Below, piece by piece: positions 22,901-32,760 of a DNA stretch of 64,000 nt. Both the position numbers and the translations under genes were made by a program. Below the pieces are notes generated by a model. That model was not told where the DNA came from, made no database searches, and saw nothing but the letters and a program-made list of their open reading frames with translations. The stretch lies in assembly GCF_022458985.1 (NCBI RefSeq), contig NC_061778.1, forward strand, positions 5,659,501 through 5,723,500. The letters are read 5' to 3'. Within the stretch, counting starts at the first letter, position 1. Each line of letters starts with the position of its first letter. Origin of the DNA: Mugil cephalus. Lineage: Eukaryota > Chordata > Actinopteri > Mugiliformes > Mugilidae.

Positions 22901-24983
22901 TAACAGCTTCAACTAGGACTCCTCTACACAAAACTCACTAGAGTCTATCTATTTATTCTCCCAGGCTCTTGTTTTTCCATTAAATGTCATTCTTCCACAT
23001 GATCACTTTTCATTGAACTGTGACCGTGCTAACAAGCTGTAACACTGATCCCCGTATGCCTGGAAACTGTCTATCCCTCGTTCATTATATGAATTACAGG
23101 CATTCCTGTAGGTGCATTGTTCAGCTGTCATACGTGTTTTGCTCGAGGCACAAACATTTCCTTATGGTAACATACCTCTTATTGTTGTACGGCTTGTTGT
23201 CCCAGATTTCCGGCGCCACATAATACGGCGTCCCGACGTATGTATGAGCGTGAGCCTGCGAGCTGCAACAGACTGATAAAGTCAAAATCTAAGAGCCGAC
23301 AAATGAAATGCTGAAAGAATAAATCACATTTAAAAGAAAAGGGCAAATACCTGTTCAGAATACAAGCAGAGCCAAAGTCCCCGAGCTTGATCGTGCCATT
23401 ATCTGTCAAGAAAATGTTCTGGATGACAAAACGAGAGAGAGGCTGAAGCGAAAATAAAAGGAGCACTCAGCGATGGCAAAATAATGATCTTACGCACAAC
23501 TGAGAGATAGTGTTATGATCTTGTCTCAATTTATTCATTGTACATTTCATTCTCCAGCGCTAACACTGAAGAGATTCTAACAACATGCATCACACTGATA
23601 AGGTAAATTACTGACTTGTTTTGTTGATTCAGAGAACAAAAATAAAGGAAGCTAAAGCTAAAGTCAGGGGTGTCAAACAAAGGGCCCGTGGGCCAAAAGT
23701 GGCCCGTCATAGGGTCTAATCTGGCCTGCAGCAGGGAATTTGCAAAGGGCAAAAGTTAAATAACTGCTAACCCTAATTTGTCCTCTATTTTAGAAAGAGA
23801 AATGGACAGAACACTTCACTTAGACCAAAGACGAAACAGCAGACAGCAATGTGCCCAAATTGCACAAATTGTTCTTAATATATGTATTATATTCTTAAAG
23901 GATAATTTATTAAATGTAAACATTCACCTAATTTACTTGTTCTTCTTTGCACTAAAGCAAATGGAAAAAAATCGGGAGTTGTCGTCACTCATAGGTTGTT
24001 AGCCTGTTATGGTACTGGTCTGGCCTGCTTCAGGTCAAATCGCTTCAATATCAAATGAGTTTGATACCTCTGGTCTAAGTGATCATATAAATGACGCTAC
24101 CTTGGACTTAAGATCTCTGTGCAAAACCCGCTTATCGTGGATATGCTTTGCACCTGCGCACATCTGAGCAAACCACCTTAAAATCTGAAAAAAAAAAAAA
24201 AACACATATTTTTTTGAGAATTATAATTAAAAAGGTCTCAAATGATTGTCAAAATAAGGTCCACTGGGTCAAGTCCTACATTCTCAACGCAGAACTGGGT
24301 GCTTTTCTGTTGCCGAATCCTCTGGAGCAGATCTCCTCCACTGCAGTACTCCATAACTATGCACAGGAGGTCATCAGCTGGGCAAACACAATCACATCTC
24401 TTAAGCAGCAATCCAAACATAATCATAACTGCACGTCCTCAAACTATCTTGTAATGAGTTTTAAAGGGAGGCAAAGCATATGCGATTACCTTCGAAAGTC
24501 TCCCGGAAGGCCACGATGTGAGGGTGTTTCATTCTGGACAGCAGGACGGCCTCTCTCCTCGAATTCTCCAATTTGGACTGATTCTATAAAAATGCAAATA
24601 GAAGCAGGGATGCATTCCCTATTATGCAAAACACACTGCCTCCATGTCTCAGTGCGGGCTGCTTATCTGGGAGCTTATCAGCAAGGCGCAAACAACATTT
24701 CTATATCCAACCCCAGGCTATAACATCACATCTTGGATTAAAATACAGTCAGTTAGCTTCTCCACGTGTAGTCGACAGAATCCAACATATTATTATTGTT
24801 ATTACTGCAGAAACATTTGCTGCCCTGAGGGGGGTCAACGCCATCACAATCTTCGTCTGCACGTACCTTTGGCAGCTGGATTTCCTTCACCACATATTGT
24901 TCCTGACTGTCTTTACAACGGACTAACACAGCTCGACCGAAGGATCCTTCTCCGATGACTTTGAGGAGTGAGTATTTCTCCAT
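19950..24983 (-). CDS. nek3: NIMA-related kinase 3, 13 coding exons, complete
   Basis: Ser/Thr kinase of the NEK family. Coding exons in transcript order: 24983-24867, 24583-24490, 24377-24280, 24184-24101, 23418-23351, 23262-23176, 21771-21717, 21466-21266, 21017-20903, 20802-20668, 20589-20458, 20368-20251, 20016-19950. All have AG/GT borders, phases agree, and the sum is 1371 nt (456 residues; human NEK3 has 506). Kinase landmarks: glycine loop GEGSFG (11-16), K33, HRD at 125-127, DFG at 145-147, GTPYY with T165 (the phosphorylated Thr of human NEK3), APE at 170-172. The lobe ends near 268. The tail keeps NEK3-specific pieces: RKQW plus a repeated W-E-x-LL motif, LVGPL, and [10 protein letters not shown] before the stop. 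The closest alternatives, NEK1 and NEK5, lack this tail. Start ATG at 24983 gives MEKYSLL, matching the family start. Confidence 0.93.
22100..22165 (+). repeat. LINE 3' tail fragment in a nek3 intron
   Basis: The segment GAATTTCCCCAATGAGGATC followed by repeated TTATCTTA-like words resembles the 3' tail shared by many teleost LINE copies. Only the tail is visible. Confidence 0.4.
22262..22345 (-). repeat. LINE-tail remnant plus (TTA)n low-complexity tract
   Basis: Tandem AGATTCAAGATTCAAGATC runs into CACTTTATTATTATT and A/T-only sequence. Read on the minus strand this is an AATAAAGTG-type LINE tail with short tandem target repeats. Confidence 0.4.
23665..24072. mobile_element. Decayed hAT-type element in a nek3 intron
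   Basis: The left end CAGGGGTGTCAAAC and right end GAGTTTGATACCTCTG form an inverted pair well known from hAT-type MITEs, including GGCCCGTGGGCC just inside. The flanking 8-mers (GCTAAAGT and GTCTAAGT) match only partly, suggesting an old insertion. It lies in the intron between the HRD and DFG exons. Confidence 0.65.
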
Positions 24984-25184
24984 TGAGCTTTTTTTTTTGT
25001 TTATAAGACACAAAGAGACACCACCATATAAACCAACTAGTTACCTCAACGGAACATGTCACGTTACATTTGTTTGTGTGTTTTAGTCTAAAAAATTAAG
25101 TTTTAGTCTTCATAATTAACAGGAATACTCTGCCAAATACTCTGTCAAATATTCATACACATTCATCTAAAAGACAAATCTTCA

Positions 25185-25275
25185 GGCTTCTTCGTTTTGG
25201 AAGCTACTTCCGTGTTATTGTGTGACGTAGGCGACGCGCAGCCGCACTGCATAGCGTGGCCGCAAGATGGCAGTA
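25185..25275 (-). promoter_or_regulatory. nek3: Probable nek3 proximal promoter
   Basis: Read on the minus strand, the stretch about 200-290 bases upstream of the nek3 start codon holds a YY1-type GCCATCTTG, a GC-rich block, a CRE-like TACGTCAC and an ETS-type CGGAAG, in that order. These are typical of TATA-less housekeeping promoters. The transcription start is not determined. Confidence 0.5.
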
Positions 25276-25466
25276 GATCTCAATTTCTAAATCGTTGACT
25301 GAGAAGTTCTCATGGCTGTGATCAAGTCAGGAGAGTTGTGTTTATCTCCCTTAAGCATTATATATCATATAGGCACATTATATTTTAGCTATTAGAATAC
25401 TAAATATAGATTCTATGAAAATAACACCAGATCAGCGTTGGTTTGGTCGAAGGATATAATAAAAAA

Positions 25467-25523
25467 ATAGAATAGAATAGAATAGAATAGAATAGAATAG
25501 AATAGAATAGAATAGAATAGAAT
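25467..25523. repeat. AATAG pentanucleotide microsatellite
   Basis: About eleven tandem AATAG units. On the minus strand they follow ..CAATGACAATAG, a pattern typical of an L2-type LINE tail ending in TTCTA repeats. Confidence 0.85.
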
Positions 25524-25798
25524 ATTTCTATTGTCATTGTACATGTACAGGGGAACTGAAAATGTCGTCCTAAGTTTAAACATAGCAACAAAAAAATGTA
25601 AATGCCTAATACTCTAATGATGGAAAGGTAACGCCGTTAATAGACAGGTCGTTAAAAGTCGAGTAGGTCGAGTCTAATCAGTGTCTGATGGGCTTTTCGC
25701 GTATGGAGTCATTAGATATTAACCAAGTGATCGGATGTGAAGAAGAATGTGATTTCCTACACTGTCTCCACGTCAGGAACGCACCAGAGCCCGGATAG
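25518..25798 (+). repeat. Segmental duplication, copy 1, ending 10 nt into a tRNA-Lys gene
   Basis: This 281-base segment aligns without gaps to 27641-27921, with about 14 mismatches by eye. Copy 2 is the upstream flank of the complete tRNA-Lys gene. Here similarity stops after the first ten tRNA bases (GCCCGGATAG at 25789-25798), so this copy carries only a truncated tRNA start. Confidence 0.85.
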
Positions 25799-26210
25799 AA
25801 GCTGGGGAACAATAGGCGGGGGGCGAAGGGGGAAGAAGGAAAAAGAAGGAAAAGAGAGGAAATTTTGGAAAAATTAGAAAAAATGGAAGGAGCCTGTAGT
25901 TATTTGTGTCTCTGCTGTCCAGCACAAGTAAAAGCGCACATATTCTGGTCTATTAATTTGAGAAATCTAACCAAACATGACACTTAACTGCAGAATAGCG
26001 TAGGAGGCTCTTGACCCAAAGGTCGCAGGTTCGATTCCACCCTTGGAACATGAGGCCTTTAACACGGACTACTACCAAGTGTTATCACATGTACCTAAAT
26101 GTACATTTATAGTCATTTTAATATTTCTGAATAAAGTACTGCAACAATGTTATTGTTTTCTATGAGTGAGTTTGCATTTTTGCAGAAGAAAAAGAAGACA
26201 CTCACTGAAA
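25799..26210. other. Intergenic sequence with a tRNA-like fragment
   Basis: Purine-rich at first, then around 26013-26050 a phrase ending GGTCGCAGGTTCGATTCC that looks like the anticodon arm and B box of a tRNA or tRNA-derived SINE. A proper acceptor stem and D arm are missing, so I do not call a tRNA gene. Confidence 0.4.
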
Positions 26211-26219
26211 TGTAACAAA

Positions 26220-27384
26220 TTTATTACAAGTTTCACACACACACTCGCAGTTAAAGTTAAAACAACAAAAAAAGAACAGCAGCAAATTAAGACTTTTTAC
26301 TTTTAAAACTATTTACATTACATACATATTGACAAAGAATGTCACACCATTTTTTTTCCATAAGAGAAGTCGGTGGTGGAAAAAGCGCTCAGGAGTGAGG
26401 ACCTGATGGTATATGAGGGATGACTCTGGTGGATCATACCACAGTTTACATTTAATATGATACACATATCACTCTGTCCAGGTTTATCTTCAGATATAGA
26501 TCATGCCACTTCTTCTGCCGAGGTGCTGGTTTGTTTCCTGCCTCAGAGGCCAAACGCCTGATCTCCACTCCTCCTCTCCCACGGCCCCATGGTTTTTTTT
26601 TTTTGTTTGGAAGCCATTTGCTATTAACAGGAAAATGATATTTATACCAATACAGCTAATATTTGCTCATAACACAAATATGAACAATGTGCACACTTTT
26701 GTAACTTACTAATACACAGATATTTGTGCACACTGTAGGTTCTTACTTGCATACAATCACACAAACAAACAGCTAATTATAAACTAATAGAAGTAGCCTA
26801 CATATTATATATTTATGACAACAGAAGTGAATACTAGCTTATTATCTACTAGTAGCCTACCAGTAGCAGCGGTGCATATTGAAGACTTTGGTTACAACAG
26901 AAGTGAATGTTACCAGCAGACAGATTTACTGCCTAACGTTACTGTAGCTTATTAGTAACTGGTAACAGTGCATATTCAAGACTTTTGTGACAACAGAAGT
27001 GAAAACTATACAGATTTCATTCATAATGTTATGCTAAAAGTACATGAGAACATACTCTCATACTCTGACGTCATACTGGCATACTGATAAGCAGCACGTT
27101 ACAGTGATAGAGCGTTACTGTACGTTACCGGTTGTTACAGTAACGTACGTTACTTTCGGAGCAAAACGTTCACGTTTGAACTGCAGACGCGATGCGACGT
27201 CAAAGTCGTTTCTTTTAATAGTTATTTCTCTATTTAATATATTATTAATATCTGCCTAGCTACCCGCTAGTTCATTTAATACAACATTAAAAATTAGCGT
27301 CTTTACGTTTTGCGATGAATAAAAAGTTAACTCCGACCAAGCTAGACAGTTGACGGAATACAATGATATTAGCCACATATTTAC
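26220..27384 (-). other. Possible downstream part of a minus-strand transcript, coding status unknown
   Basis: A canonical AATAAA with a following GT-rich stretch lies on the minus strand at 26225-26220. A promoter-like region with a donor site (27385) faces it from upstream. One frame is open on the minus strand from 26655 to 26452 (67 codons, no in-frame ATG), with no domain recognised. A non-coding RNA, a decayed gene or a chance arrangement are all possible. Confidence 0.25.
26818..27003. repeat. Degenerate tandem repeat, units of about 76 and 96 bp
   Basis: The phrase ACAACAGAAGTGAA occurs at 26818, 26894 and 26990. The intervals share TAGCTTATTA, GTGCATATT(G/C)AAGACTTT and other words. 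The unit appears roughly twice plus a partial third copy. Confidence 0.6.
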
Positions 27385-27635
27385 CTTTTGTAGTTACAGA
27401 CAGCTGAAGGTTGGACGTCTTTCCAATTATTCGAAGCGGTAATTTGGAAATGACAGTAGAGGTCTTCTGCGCCTGCGCGCGGGCCGGCCGGTTGAATTTT
27501 GGAGAAGCGCCGTCGTGATTGGCTGTCGGAAAGATGGAAATGTCGGGCCGCGATTGGTCCGCCTCGCAATTTTGGACAATGGCTACAGTGATTGGCCGAG
27601 AGCAAAGATGGAGACAGGGCGACGTGATTGGAGGG
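27385..27635 (-). promoter_or_regulatory. CCAAT-box cluster with NRF1-like site and first-exon donor
   Basis: Four ATTGG boxes (CCAAT on the minus strand) start at 27518, 27553, 27591 and 27627, spaced 35, 38 and 36 bp. Toward lower coordinates follow a TTCAA word, a GCGCAGGCGCAG NRF1-like site (about 27470-27481), a TTCGAA and a donor CAAAAG|GTAAAT at 27385. Evenly spaced NF-Y sites with a TTYGAA element are typical of promoters of genes peaking in G2/M. The transcript is not identified; it could be a distal nek3 leader exon or a separate gene. Confidence 0.5.
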
Positions 27636-27640
27636 GACGA

Positions 27641-27921
27641 TAGAATATTTCAATTGTCATTGTACATATACATGGGAACTGAAAATGTCGTGCAAAGTTT
27701 AAACATAGCAACAAAAAAATGTAAATGCCTAATACTCTCATGATGGAAAGGTAACGCCGTTAATAGACAGGTAGTTAAAAGACGAGTAGGTCGAGTCTAA
27801 TCAGTGTCTGATGGGCTTTTCACGTATGGAGTCATTAGACATTAACCAAGTGATCGGATGTGAAAAAGAATGTGATTTCCTACACTGTCTTCACGTCACG
27901 AACGCAACAGAGCCCGGATAG
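27641..27921 (+). repeat. Segmental duplication, copy 2 (tRNA-Lys upstream flank)
   Basis: Gap-free counterpart of 25518-25798. It runs directly into the complete tRNA-Lys gene at 27912. It begins in the TAGAATATTT that follows the CCAAT cluster; unlike copy 1, no pentanucleotide array precedes it. Confidence 0.85.
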
Positions 27922-27984
27922 CTCAGTCGGTAGAGCATCAGACTTTTAATCTGAGGGTCCAGGGTTCAAGTCCCTGTTCGGGCG
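27912..27984 (+). tRNA. tRNA-Lys (anticodon TTT)
   Basis: A 73-base cloverleaf: acceptor GCCCGGA pairs with TTCGGGC, followed by discriminator G. The D arm contains GCTCAGTCGGTAGAGC (A box). The anticodon stem TCAGA/TCTGA encloses the loop CTTTTAA with anticodon TTT at 27945-27947. The T arm carries GGTTCAAGTCC (B box). A TTTT terminator follows within about 10 bases. No intron; all arms are intact. Confidence 0.95.
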
Positions 27985-28103
27985 ATCCTCCTTTTACACC
28001 ACGCTTCAAAAACGACGCGCAAAACAACTATACTTCGACGCGTCTTGTAACTTACTTATACAAAGCATTTCACTTTTTCCAGTCAATGTATCAATGTAAC
28101 ACA

Positions 28104-28129
28104 AAGCACTATTATGCACACACACGCAC

Positions 28130-28168
<39 letters not shown>

Positions 28169-28170
28169 GT
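28104..28170. repeat. (CA)n/(TA)n microsatellite
   Basis: An interrupted CA tract (with CACACG interruptions) passes into TATATATA. Confidence 0.9.
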
Positions 28171-31100
28171 GTAGAAATTCTCTGTCCTCGGTATTTATTT
28201 ATTTATTATTTTCATTCTCCTCCTGAAGATGATTAAAAATAATATCAGTATCAGTGCAGATTATCTGATCTTGCCCTCTAACTGTGGGTGTGTTTGGAGG
28301 TGATCGATTCAATAAGCTATGCATATCAAATTACAAGTTATGAGATACTGTGCAGAACAAAAGCAATCTGCTGCTTCACTACAGGCATAACACAATAATG
28401 ATAAAAAACAAAACATAACTTGCAGCAAAAAAGCAACATTCAATAGTTGGTAATCATATTTTTGGACACAGTCATGAATGCAACGGACCAGTCACTGAGC
28501 ACAGTATCAGCACACGTGTTAAACATGTGTAATAAGCAGCTGAAACTTGAACACACACCGTGATGTGGTTCTTCAATGTTCAGCAGATTTCCCCACACAT
28601 CTTGTGCAGCATAAACCGCGTGTTTCACGGCTAAACGGCCCCAAAGTGGGTCCAAATTACTGACACCGGCCTCGTTACTGTCTGCTTTTCGCTCTTTTGG
28701 CAGGACTGGTCGCACCTATCAGCAAACTATCTTCCACAGGAGGAAAATAAAGCCAATAATGAGGTATATATTGGCTATGATGCAGGAGTTTGTTTACAGC
28801 TCTCGGATTATGCTTCCCGTGCTGTTCGGGGAAATGAGGTTTGCTCATTTAGTTTGGGACGAAGTCCTGCACAAACCTCACTGGAGCTTGTGCGGATGAA
28901 ATGTGTGGGGTCTGCAAATAATTTAGGCAAACTTAAGACAAAAACTCTTCACTTTCCATTGCAGAATTTAATAGAGCACAGGAGGAAAGTGAAGTCATTT
29001 TTATAGGGTCAACTATTAAGTACAGAAATGAGAAAACCAGTAAATAAACAAAAGTAGTTGGCCACAATGGGATAAAGCTCTGCAGTTTTTCTTTTTTTTT
29101 TTTTTTGAGAAACATTTTACCGCTGATTCATTTTCTAATTTGAACATTCAAGTGTATAATCATAACATATGGAATCATTCAGATGCCGTGTCTAGTTTGT
29201 GCATCTTTATAAATGACAGATGGCGGGCTGAGATCAAGCAGCAGTGGGGCAATAAAAGTTCAAAATGAATGACATTAAGATCTTCAAGGGTAGCGGTTTC
29301 TCAATCTTTGCGGTTGGACCCCCACCGGCCCGCGTGACAGGGTCACGGGAGATTTCTGAGACAGTACATAATACATACAACGCTTCAGTCGCGTTCTTGA
29401 AAGAGAATACAGACATATGTCATCTTCACACGGCATCTTGATGACGCCCGAACTCCTCGAACAAAGTCTCGCACCAATGACAGCGCAGTAAGTTTCAAAA
29501 GGACGCTCCCTCTGTCATAAAAATCTGTCATTTTTAAGCTCCGTTTAAATTTTTTATGTCGGACATTATAAGTGATGTACGTCTTGATGTCTTGCCAATC
29601 TAATTTCTAAGAGAAGCTCGCGCTGTATTGGAAGCTATCAAATATCTGTTCATATGGGCGATAGGAAATTCACTGTCTGAGAAGGTGAATATTTAAGTCC
29701 TTCAGAGACCCATGAAAAACCCCAGACACATATAATACTTAGTGTTTAAATATATATATATATAAGTAGTAATGTGTACTGTCAGGATATGAAATATTGT
29801 CGTAATATGCTGTGACAACACAGTGTTACTCAGGTGACACATTTTAATACATGAGACAAATTAATACGGCAGTAGTAAATCTCGCCGTGTGAGAAGTAAG
29901 ATGATGATAATGAAACATTAAAGAAGTAGCCTAGCTACAAACAACTGGATCAATGCCCACTTTGAACTGAAAAGAAAAGGATGAGTTCAGCCCGCGTTCT
30001 GTCACTGTGCCGCTGATTTGTGGACGGCGAAGGTCAATCTTTGGTGACGATTCTTGTTCCGAGGTTCAAGGTCCATTTGAGCGCCATAAACTGCCATTTT
30101 ATCACCGTCCTCAAGCTCCGTCCGCGATGCTCATCCTCACATAATTATCTCGGATGCTGTCACCGCGTCCCCCTGCTCCTCCGCTCATTGCCCCCGGCGT
30201 TGTTTATCAGTTTATCTTTCGCAGGTTTTTGGCATTCGATCGGGGCCTGCCTTTTCCGCTGAGACGACAGAAACGGCCCGAACTCCGATCCTCAAACACT
30301 CCATCACGAGCACGAGGCCTGCATTCAAAGTCCCGCTAATCTAAAGGGACTCGTGTATTCTCAGCAAAATGTAATGGAAGTGAGGAAAAGTACTGGATCT
30401 GCACAAAAAGATCCCCTCGTGATTGATCTGTTGTTATATCTAACAACCCGTGGTGGGAAATGAAAGTGCATTACATAAAAGCTAAGCAAAACAGTGAGTT
30501 AGTTTAAATTTAGAAAAATTTGGGCTTCAGGCCTGAGGGACTTATTGGGTACAGCACCATGTCAGATAGACAGAAGTCAGGTAGACCAATAAAATCATCT
30601 TATACTCAGTAAAACAGAGCAAACACTTTAAATCAGGGCCATTGTGATCTCTCATTTAGGTCCAGATAGGCTCATCTGCTCGTGCAGTGGAGCTGGTATT
30701 GTCTGTTTGCAGTATTAAAGTTTAGTGGCACCCTGTGCTCTAGCCCCCTGTAAGACCTGCAAAGAAAATCTTTGAGATTAGCGACATCTTATCTTGTCTC
30801 TTTTTTTTTGGGACTTTCTGTGAAATAGCATTATCATGAGGTGAGAAAATGGGCTCTCCAGTGCAGGACTCAGAAAGCAGATAGCTAGATTTTGCACGAT
30901 AGCGTGCAGGCGAACACAAACAACGCAGGCTGAGGCACAATCCAGGGTGCAACTAAATATACGAAAAAGTGGAGGGCGTGGCACAAAGAACTCGTGTGAA
31001 AAACTGAGGCGAGGCCTTCAGATTGAACAGATAATTCAAGGGAAACAGGAGAGGAGGATAATATATACAGGTGCGGGTGAAGTTAAAACACAAAGGTAAG

Positions 31101-31540
31101 AGCAGGAAGTGAAACAATGAACACTTGATGAGGCTGCTTTTCAAATCAAAGCAGGATGTAATTGACAACAAAACCCAAAAACCGTACCATGCAGAACCTG
31201 TTTTGGAAACATCCCTTTGGTGGAACTGCTTCATGGCAGAGACACCTAAAAATGTAAACCAGCTAAAACCAGAGTTTTTTGGATATTATGAAATACAATA
31301 ATGTAAATAAATGTACGCCTGCGGGTGAGGTAATGTACTGTGGTGCTTGCCATGTCTGGAAAACACTCAAGCTCTACTTAATTGTCAGAAAACCTCGGTG
31401 GACACATCTAGGATGACGCAAACATCATGGACATGAGTGAGTACGAAAACTCCTGCAGCCATTTCCAGGAACCTTAACAGTGAACATCAGATCTACAGGA
31501 AGTCTGAAAAAGACACAACAATATGATTATCAGTTACATC
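28171..31540. other. Gene-free intergenic sequence
   Basis: No exon or RNA gene recognised. A stretch at about 29290-29365 (AGCGGTTTCTCAATCTTTGC followed by CCCCCACCGGCCCGCGTGAC) resembles the end of a hAT-type MITE. A T/A tract lies at 29089-29106 and a (TA)n at 29750-29765. Confidence 0.45.
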
Positions 31541-31544
31541 ATCC

Positions 31545-32035
31545 AAACAGGGCCGTCGCCGTTGAAGGGGGCCGTCGAGGCGGGCCCCCGAGGGACGGCT
31601 GCTATTGGTTCATATCAATGATGTCAATGACAGTGATGGAACGACAACACACTGGGAGCCCCACCCACACCGGACAAAGTGAAGCAAATCTACCTTTCAG
31701 GACATGCAAGAAGAAAAGAAAAACTAAACAAGAGGAGGATTAAAAAAAACGAGACAGTGGTAAGTATGAATGTGTGTAACATTAAAAGTAGTTATTGCCA
31801 CATGTCACTTTGTCCCTGTCCTATCACGCATCAGAACAACAGCTAATGCTTGTTAGACAGAGGACCAGAGGATCTGTTTGAATTTGTTTGAGAGGTTTAT
31901 TATAAAATGACGCCAGTTTTGTTGCCAATAGTTGTGTGCACAAATCACTGTGTCTGCAATAAGTTAGTACTGGGGAGGGGGGGGCTCCTCCTCTTGCCTG
32001 GGGCCCCCAGAGTGTCTTGAAACAGCCCCTCCATT
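31545..32035. mobile_element. Possible non-autonomous DNA element with GGGCCCC-rich ends
   Basis: The left end (CAGGGCCGTCGCCG..GGCGGGCCCCC) and right end (GCCTGGGGCCCCCAGAGTG..GAAACAGCCCC) have the G/C-rich look of known teleost hAT MITE ends. I could not confirm a precise inverted repeat or target duplication. Confidence 0.25.
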
Positions 32036-32214
32036 CAAACAAGCAGACGCAAACCTGGAATGCAGCAAAATGTGTTCTCACCGAGGAGGTGTGACGACGG
32101 AAATACGACATGAGAGGATCATGTGAACAAGTCTGCGACGAAACTAAAAAAAAATCAGCAGCTAAAACCAGACACCATGGTCTGAAAAGGAGCAGTGACA
32201 GAATTTAGGTTAAC

Positions 32215-32760
32215 TCAAAGACCTATGTCAAAGACCTCGTTCTACCATATCATCCCAGCAGATCTCTTCGATCTCAAAGTGTAAGTTTACTCGTGGTTCC
32301 TAGAATTTCACGAAGTAGAACTGCAGATGGAGCCTTCAGATATCAGGCTCCTCTCCTGTGGAACCAGCTCCCAGTTTGGGTTTGGGAAGCAGACACGGTC
32401 TCTGCTTTCAAGGTCAGGCTTAAGACTTTCCTTTTCGATAAAGCTTATAGTTAGAACCATCCCTTAGTTATGCTGCTTCTCTCTCTTACCAAGCTCCTGT
32501 CCTCTAATTTCTATTCTCTGGCATTGAGTTCAAGTCCTCTAATTTCTTATCTAATTTCTTCTCTTTAATAAAATTAATAATAATAATAATAATAATAACA
32601 ATAATAATAATAATAATAAATTCTTGTGAGTGTCTCTGGTCTGGTTGTATTTGAATCACCATCATATTCTGCGTGTACGCTTTAGTCAAATATATGTTTA
32701 TGTATGTAAAGCGCTTTGAGACAATTAATATAGTTATTGGTGCTATAAGAATAAAACTTT
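32215..32760 (+). mobile_element. 3' end of an L2-clade LINE
   Basis: An open stretch ending at the TAG at 32452-32454 translates to APLLWNQLPVWVWEAD and then FKVRLKTFLFDKAYS, the typical C-terminus of L2/Maui-type reverse transcriptase proteins. About 250 bases later the 3' tail GTAAAGCGCTTTGAGACAAT leads to GGTGCTATAAGAATAAAACT, the usual L2 end. A (TAA)n expansion interrupts the 3' region at about 32567-32620. It is a 5'-truncated copy. Confidence 0.8.
32567..32620. repeat. (TAA)n microsatellite
   Basis: Tandem AAT/TAA units with one CAA interruption, inside the 3' region of the LINE copy. Confidence 0.85.

Noticed and set aside
24148..24723. 191-codon open frame on the plus strand
   Set aside because: It is antisense to nek3 exons 2-4, crosses an A-tract and has no domain.
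26013..26050. tRNA gene suggested by a GGTTCGATTCC B box
   Set aside because: No matching acceptor stem, D arm or proper anticodon loop can be folded. At most it is a tRNA-derived fragment.
28104..28170. Possible CRISPR-like or structured array
   Set aside because: It is a plain CA/TA microsatellite. No direct-repeat/spacer pattern exists anywhere in the window, and the organism is a vertebrate.
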